DNA of 10,005 nt from Dictyocoela muelleri. Lineage: Eukaryota > Microsporidia. The translations under genes were made by a program, and so were the position numbers. This document shows, piece after piece, positions 8,781 to 10,005 of the stretch (its first letter is position 1; the number at the start of each line of letters is the position of its first letter). The notes under the pieces are model-generated. The model ran no database searches. It was not told the origin of the DNA and saw only the letters and a list, made by a program, of their open reading frames with translations. Where the stretch lies: the NCBI GenBank assembly GCA_016256075.1, contig SDVU01000865.1:1-10005 (forward strand). Direction: 5' to 3'.

Positions 8781-8798
8781 CTTCAAAATTTTTATTAA
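8762..8798 (-). repeat. Merlin right terminal inverted repeat
   Basis: Reverse complement reads TTAATAAAAATTTTGAAGCT at its outer end and continues to CCCC, aligning with 7699-7735. It contains motif copy M4 (8762-8780, reverse). Confidence 0.8.
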
Positions 8799-8852
8799 TC
8801 TTTGTATATAATTCTATGTTTTAGGCGAGTTATAATTTTTTTTTCATATTCT

Positions 8853-9040
8853 GTCATTGTTCTTTTCTTAATATTTGATAGTAGTAATAACGTAGGCGAA
8901 AAAATATGCCAAAAATATAGTAGAATCATAAATAGAAATCACAAATATAATCAGTTTCATATTGACTGGGTATATAGTATATATAATACGTGCAATCATT
9001 TAGTCTACAATAATATTATACTTTTTAATATTATTCTATA
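8853..9040 (+). repeat. Diverged direct repeat, copy 2
   Basis: Second copy of the repeat at 7219-7410, same orientation, about 1.63 kb downstream. The core is 8916-8952; weaker colinear similarity extends to both sides, with GGGTATA at 8968-8974. An open stretch of 79 codons overlaps it (8802-9041), but it is I-, N- and Y-rich, has no recognisable domain and is not preserved in copy 1, so I do not treat it as a gene. Confidence 0.6.
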
Positions 9041-9180
9041 ATATTTTGAAATATATACTAACAGCGTAAACAAAGTGATTCTATAAAGATATCATGCGTA
9101 TTCAGAAAGTTTTATAATGAAAAAATATTATTTTTTAAAAAAAAAGAATAATCGATTGCCTTAAAAAATATATAAATATT

Positions 9181-9205
9181 ATGTCGCGTGACCAGCGCGC
9201 GACAT
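9181..9205. repeat. Perfect 8-bp CG-rich hairpin
   Basis: ATGTCGCG (9181-9188) pairs perfectly with CGCGACAT (9198-9205) around the 9-base loop TGACCAGCG. The flanks are almost purely A/T, so this 25-base G+C-rich unit stands out. It could be a structured RNA element, a protein-binding site or the core of a small palindromic repeat. No T-run terminator follows on the + strand; the T-runs on the minus-strand side are not distinguishable from background. Confidence 0.55.
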
Positions 9206-9659
9206 TTAAAAAAATTTAGAAATAAAATTGAGAAATCGAAACTACAGAAAGGTTGAACATTACGAAAAATTGTAACACTCGACTTATTACATCCCATTTA
9301 AAGATATAATTAATATAAATATTTTGTTTTGTAAATAAAAATTAATGTGCTATTCAATTTAAAAAAATATAAATATGAATCAGTACAATCTATATGTATA
9401 AAGGTGGGAATATCGACTAATAGGCTATGTAATCAATAAGTCCGAAACTAAGAAATTTCTTATAGAAAGTATAAAAAAGATATATATATTTATATTATAA
9501 TTATTTTAATTCTAAAAAAAATATTGATTTTATTTTTTTATACTATAAACAATTAAAAAATAAAGTAATAAATTTAAATTCATAAAATGTTCTGATTTAT
9601 ATTAAGAATAAAAATTCTAATTTTTTTTTTGCGAGTTTTTATTTTTTTCTCATTTTTCG

Positions 9660-9685
9660 TGGGTCACTATACCGTGGATGACCCA
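9660..9685. repeat. 7-bp inverted repeat
   Basis: TGGGTCA (9660-9666) and TGACCCA (9679-9685) are perfect reverse complements separated by 12 bases (CTATACCGTGGA). It is preceded by a T-rich stretch and lies in otherwise AT-rich sequence. TGACC half-sites in inverted orientation resemble nuclear-receptor-type operators in animals, but nothing here supports that reading. Confidence 0.4.
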
Positions 9686-9895
9686 AATTTGTCATTAAAA
9701 AATCTAAATGTGACATTAGAAAAATTAAATTCAAAATATTTTTGTCTAGCAAAAAATTATACTCAATTGATTATTTATGTATAAATTTACAATTTAAAAT
9801 TGATGAATTATTGTCTTGCGCGAGGCAGAAAAGCGCCGGGTTCGATTTTTATTATGTATTTTCATATTTTAATATTTACAAATTTTGATATTGCC

Positions 9896-9916
9896 GGACA
9901 CGTGTGGTATGTGTCC
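9896..9916. repeat. 6-bp inverted repeat with E-box palindrome
   Basis: GGACAC (9896-9901) and GTGTCC (9911-9916) are perfect reverse complements around a 9-base loop. The left part also contains the 8-bp palindrome ACACGTGT (9898-9905), with the CACGTG word bound by bHLH factors. It lies about 55 bases before the G+C-rich end of the window, where a promoter-like position is possible if a gene begins there. Confidence 0.4.
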
Positions 9917-10005
9917 ATGTAATAAAAAGGTATTATATAAAGATTGATGTAAATTGAATTTATTTAATTTGATGGGAGTGTCGTGTCGTGTGTGTCTCCG
10001 GGAAT

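Larger units (their letters stand above)
7699..8798 (+). mobile_element. Merlin-type (IS1595/IS1016-like) DNA transposon, inactivated
   Basis: A cut-and-paste DNA transposon of about 1.1 kb. Its ends, 7699-7735 and 8762-8798, are inverted repeats of about 37 bases that align closely with small gaps: both begin TTAATAAAAA and continue through AGCTAGTC and AAAATTT to CCCC. Between them lies a single broken transposase gene of the Merlin superfamily, the eukaryotic relatives of bacterial IS1595/IS1016. Size, single gene and terminal repeats fit Merlin elements. These normally create an 8-9 bp target-site duplication, but I could not find a convincing one, so the exact outer edges may be off by several bases or the duplication has decayed. 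Merlin elements are known from microsporidia, animals and other eukaryotes. Confidence 0.85.
9041..10005. other. AT-rich stretch without a recognisable gene
   Basis: No protein domain or RNA gene is recognisable. The stretch contains three compact G+C-rich inverted repeats (listed separately), long T and A runs around 9619-9629 and 9644-9650, and a G+C-richer final 34 bases that may be the edge of a feature outside the window. An open stretch on the minus strand (9112-9297) is short, opens in A/T-rich low-complexity sequence and has no family resemblance. Confidence 0.6.

Noticed and set aside
8802-9041. 79-codon open stretch on the + strand after the Merlin element
   Set aside because: Composition is A/T-driven with no domain. 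It overlaps a noncoding direct repeat whose other copy does not keep the frame.
9112-9297. 61-codon open stretch on the minus strand
   Set aside because: It starts and ends in A/T-rich sequence, has no family resemblance, and is interrupted in content by the CG-rich hairpin.
9820-9860. tRNA-like GGTTCGATT word preceded by GCGCCG
   Set aside because: The T-arm cannot form: the bases after the TTCGATT loop are T/A-rich and do not pair with CCGGG. No acceptor stem or anticodon arm is found upstream.
1-10005. CRISPR array, rRNA genes or spliceosomal-intron host gene
   Set aside because: No regularly spaced repeats, no recognisable rRNA sequence, and no exon-like blocks with a protein family match outside the two transposons.

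Overview
The window is about 80% A+T and holds no intact protein gene that I can support. It reads as a gene-poor, repeat-rich stretch of a very AT-rich eukaryotic genome. It contains a decayed Ty3/gypsy-type LTR retrotransposon at the left and a decayed Merlin-type (IS1595/IS1016-like) DNA transposon near the right. This pairing, the extreme A+T content, and the look of the Merlin and integrase fragments (lysine-, asparagine- and isoleucine-rich) fit a microsporidian with an expanded genome, such as a Hamiltosporidium-, Nosema- or Anncaliia-like species. That assignment is inference; another AT-rich eukaryote, including an insect, is not excluded.

Layout. Positions 1 to about 2590 are the 3' part of a fossil Ty3/gypsy pol region on the + strand, in the usual order protease end, reverse transcriptase, RNase H, integrase, GPY/F-like tail. 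The element runs off the left edge. Its 3' LTR, if kept, should begin shortly after 2590 but cannot be delimited because the 5' partner is outside the window. From about 2900 to 7698 I see no recognisable gene. This stretch holds AT-rich sequence, a GC-rich islet near 3049-3180, a perfect 16-bp palindrome at 4130-4145, microsatellites near 6093-6200, a possible MITE-sized inverted-repeat pair (6304-6728), and one copy of a diverged direct repeat (7219-7410).

Positions 7699-8798 are a Merlin DNA transposon: near-matching ~37-bp terminal inverted repeats enclose a broken transposase gene (7798-8680) whose zinc-ribbon-like N-terminus, HRGRS-like motif, TDEH motif and VES motif can still be read in successive frames. 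Each end also carries two copies of a 19-bp motif in an unusual orientation pattern. To the right lies the second copy of the direct repeat (8853-9040), then AT-rich DNA with three compact, relatively GC-rich inverted repeats (9181-9205, 9660-9685, 9896-9916) and a GC-rich final 34 bases that may begin a feature outside the window.

No genes work together here in an operon or pathway sense. The history is one of successive insertions followed by neutral decay. The best candidates for something not yet described are the end structure of the Merlin copy, the diverged direct repeats on either side of it, and the GC-rich islets and hairpins.
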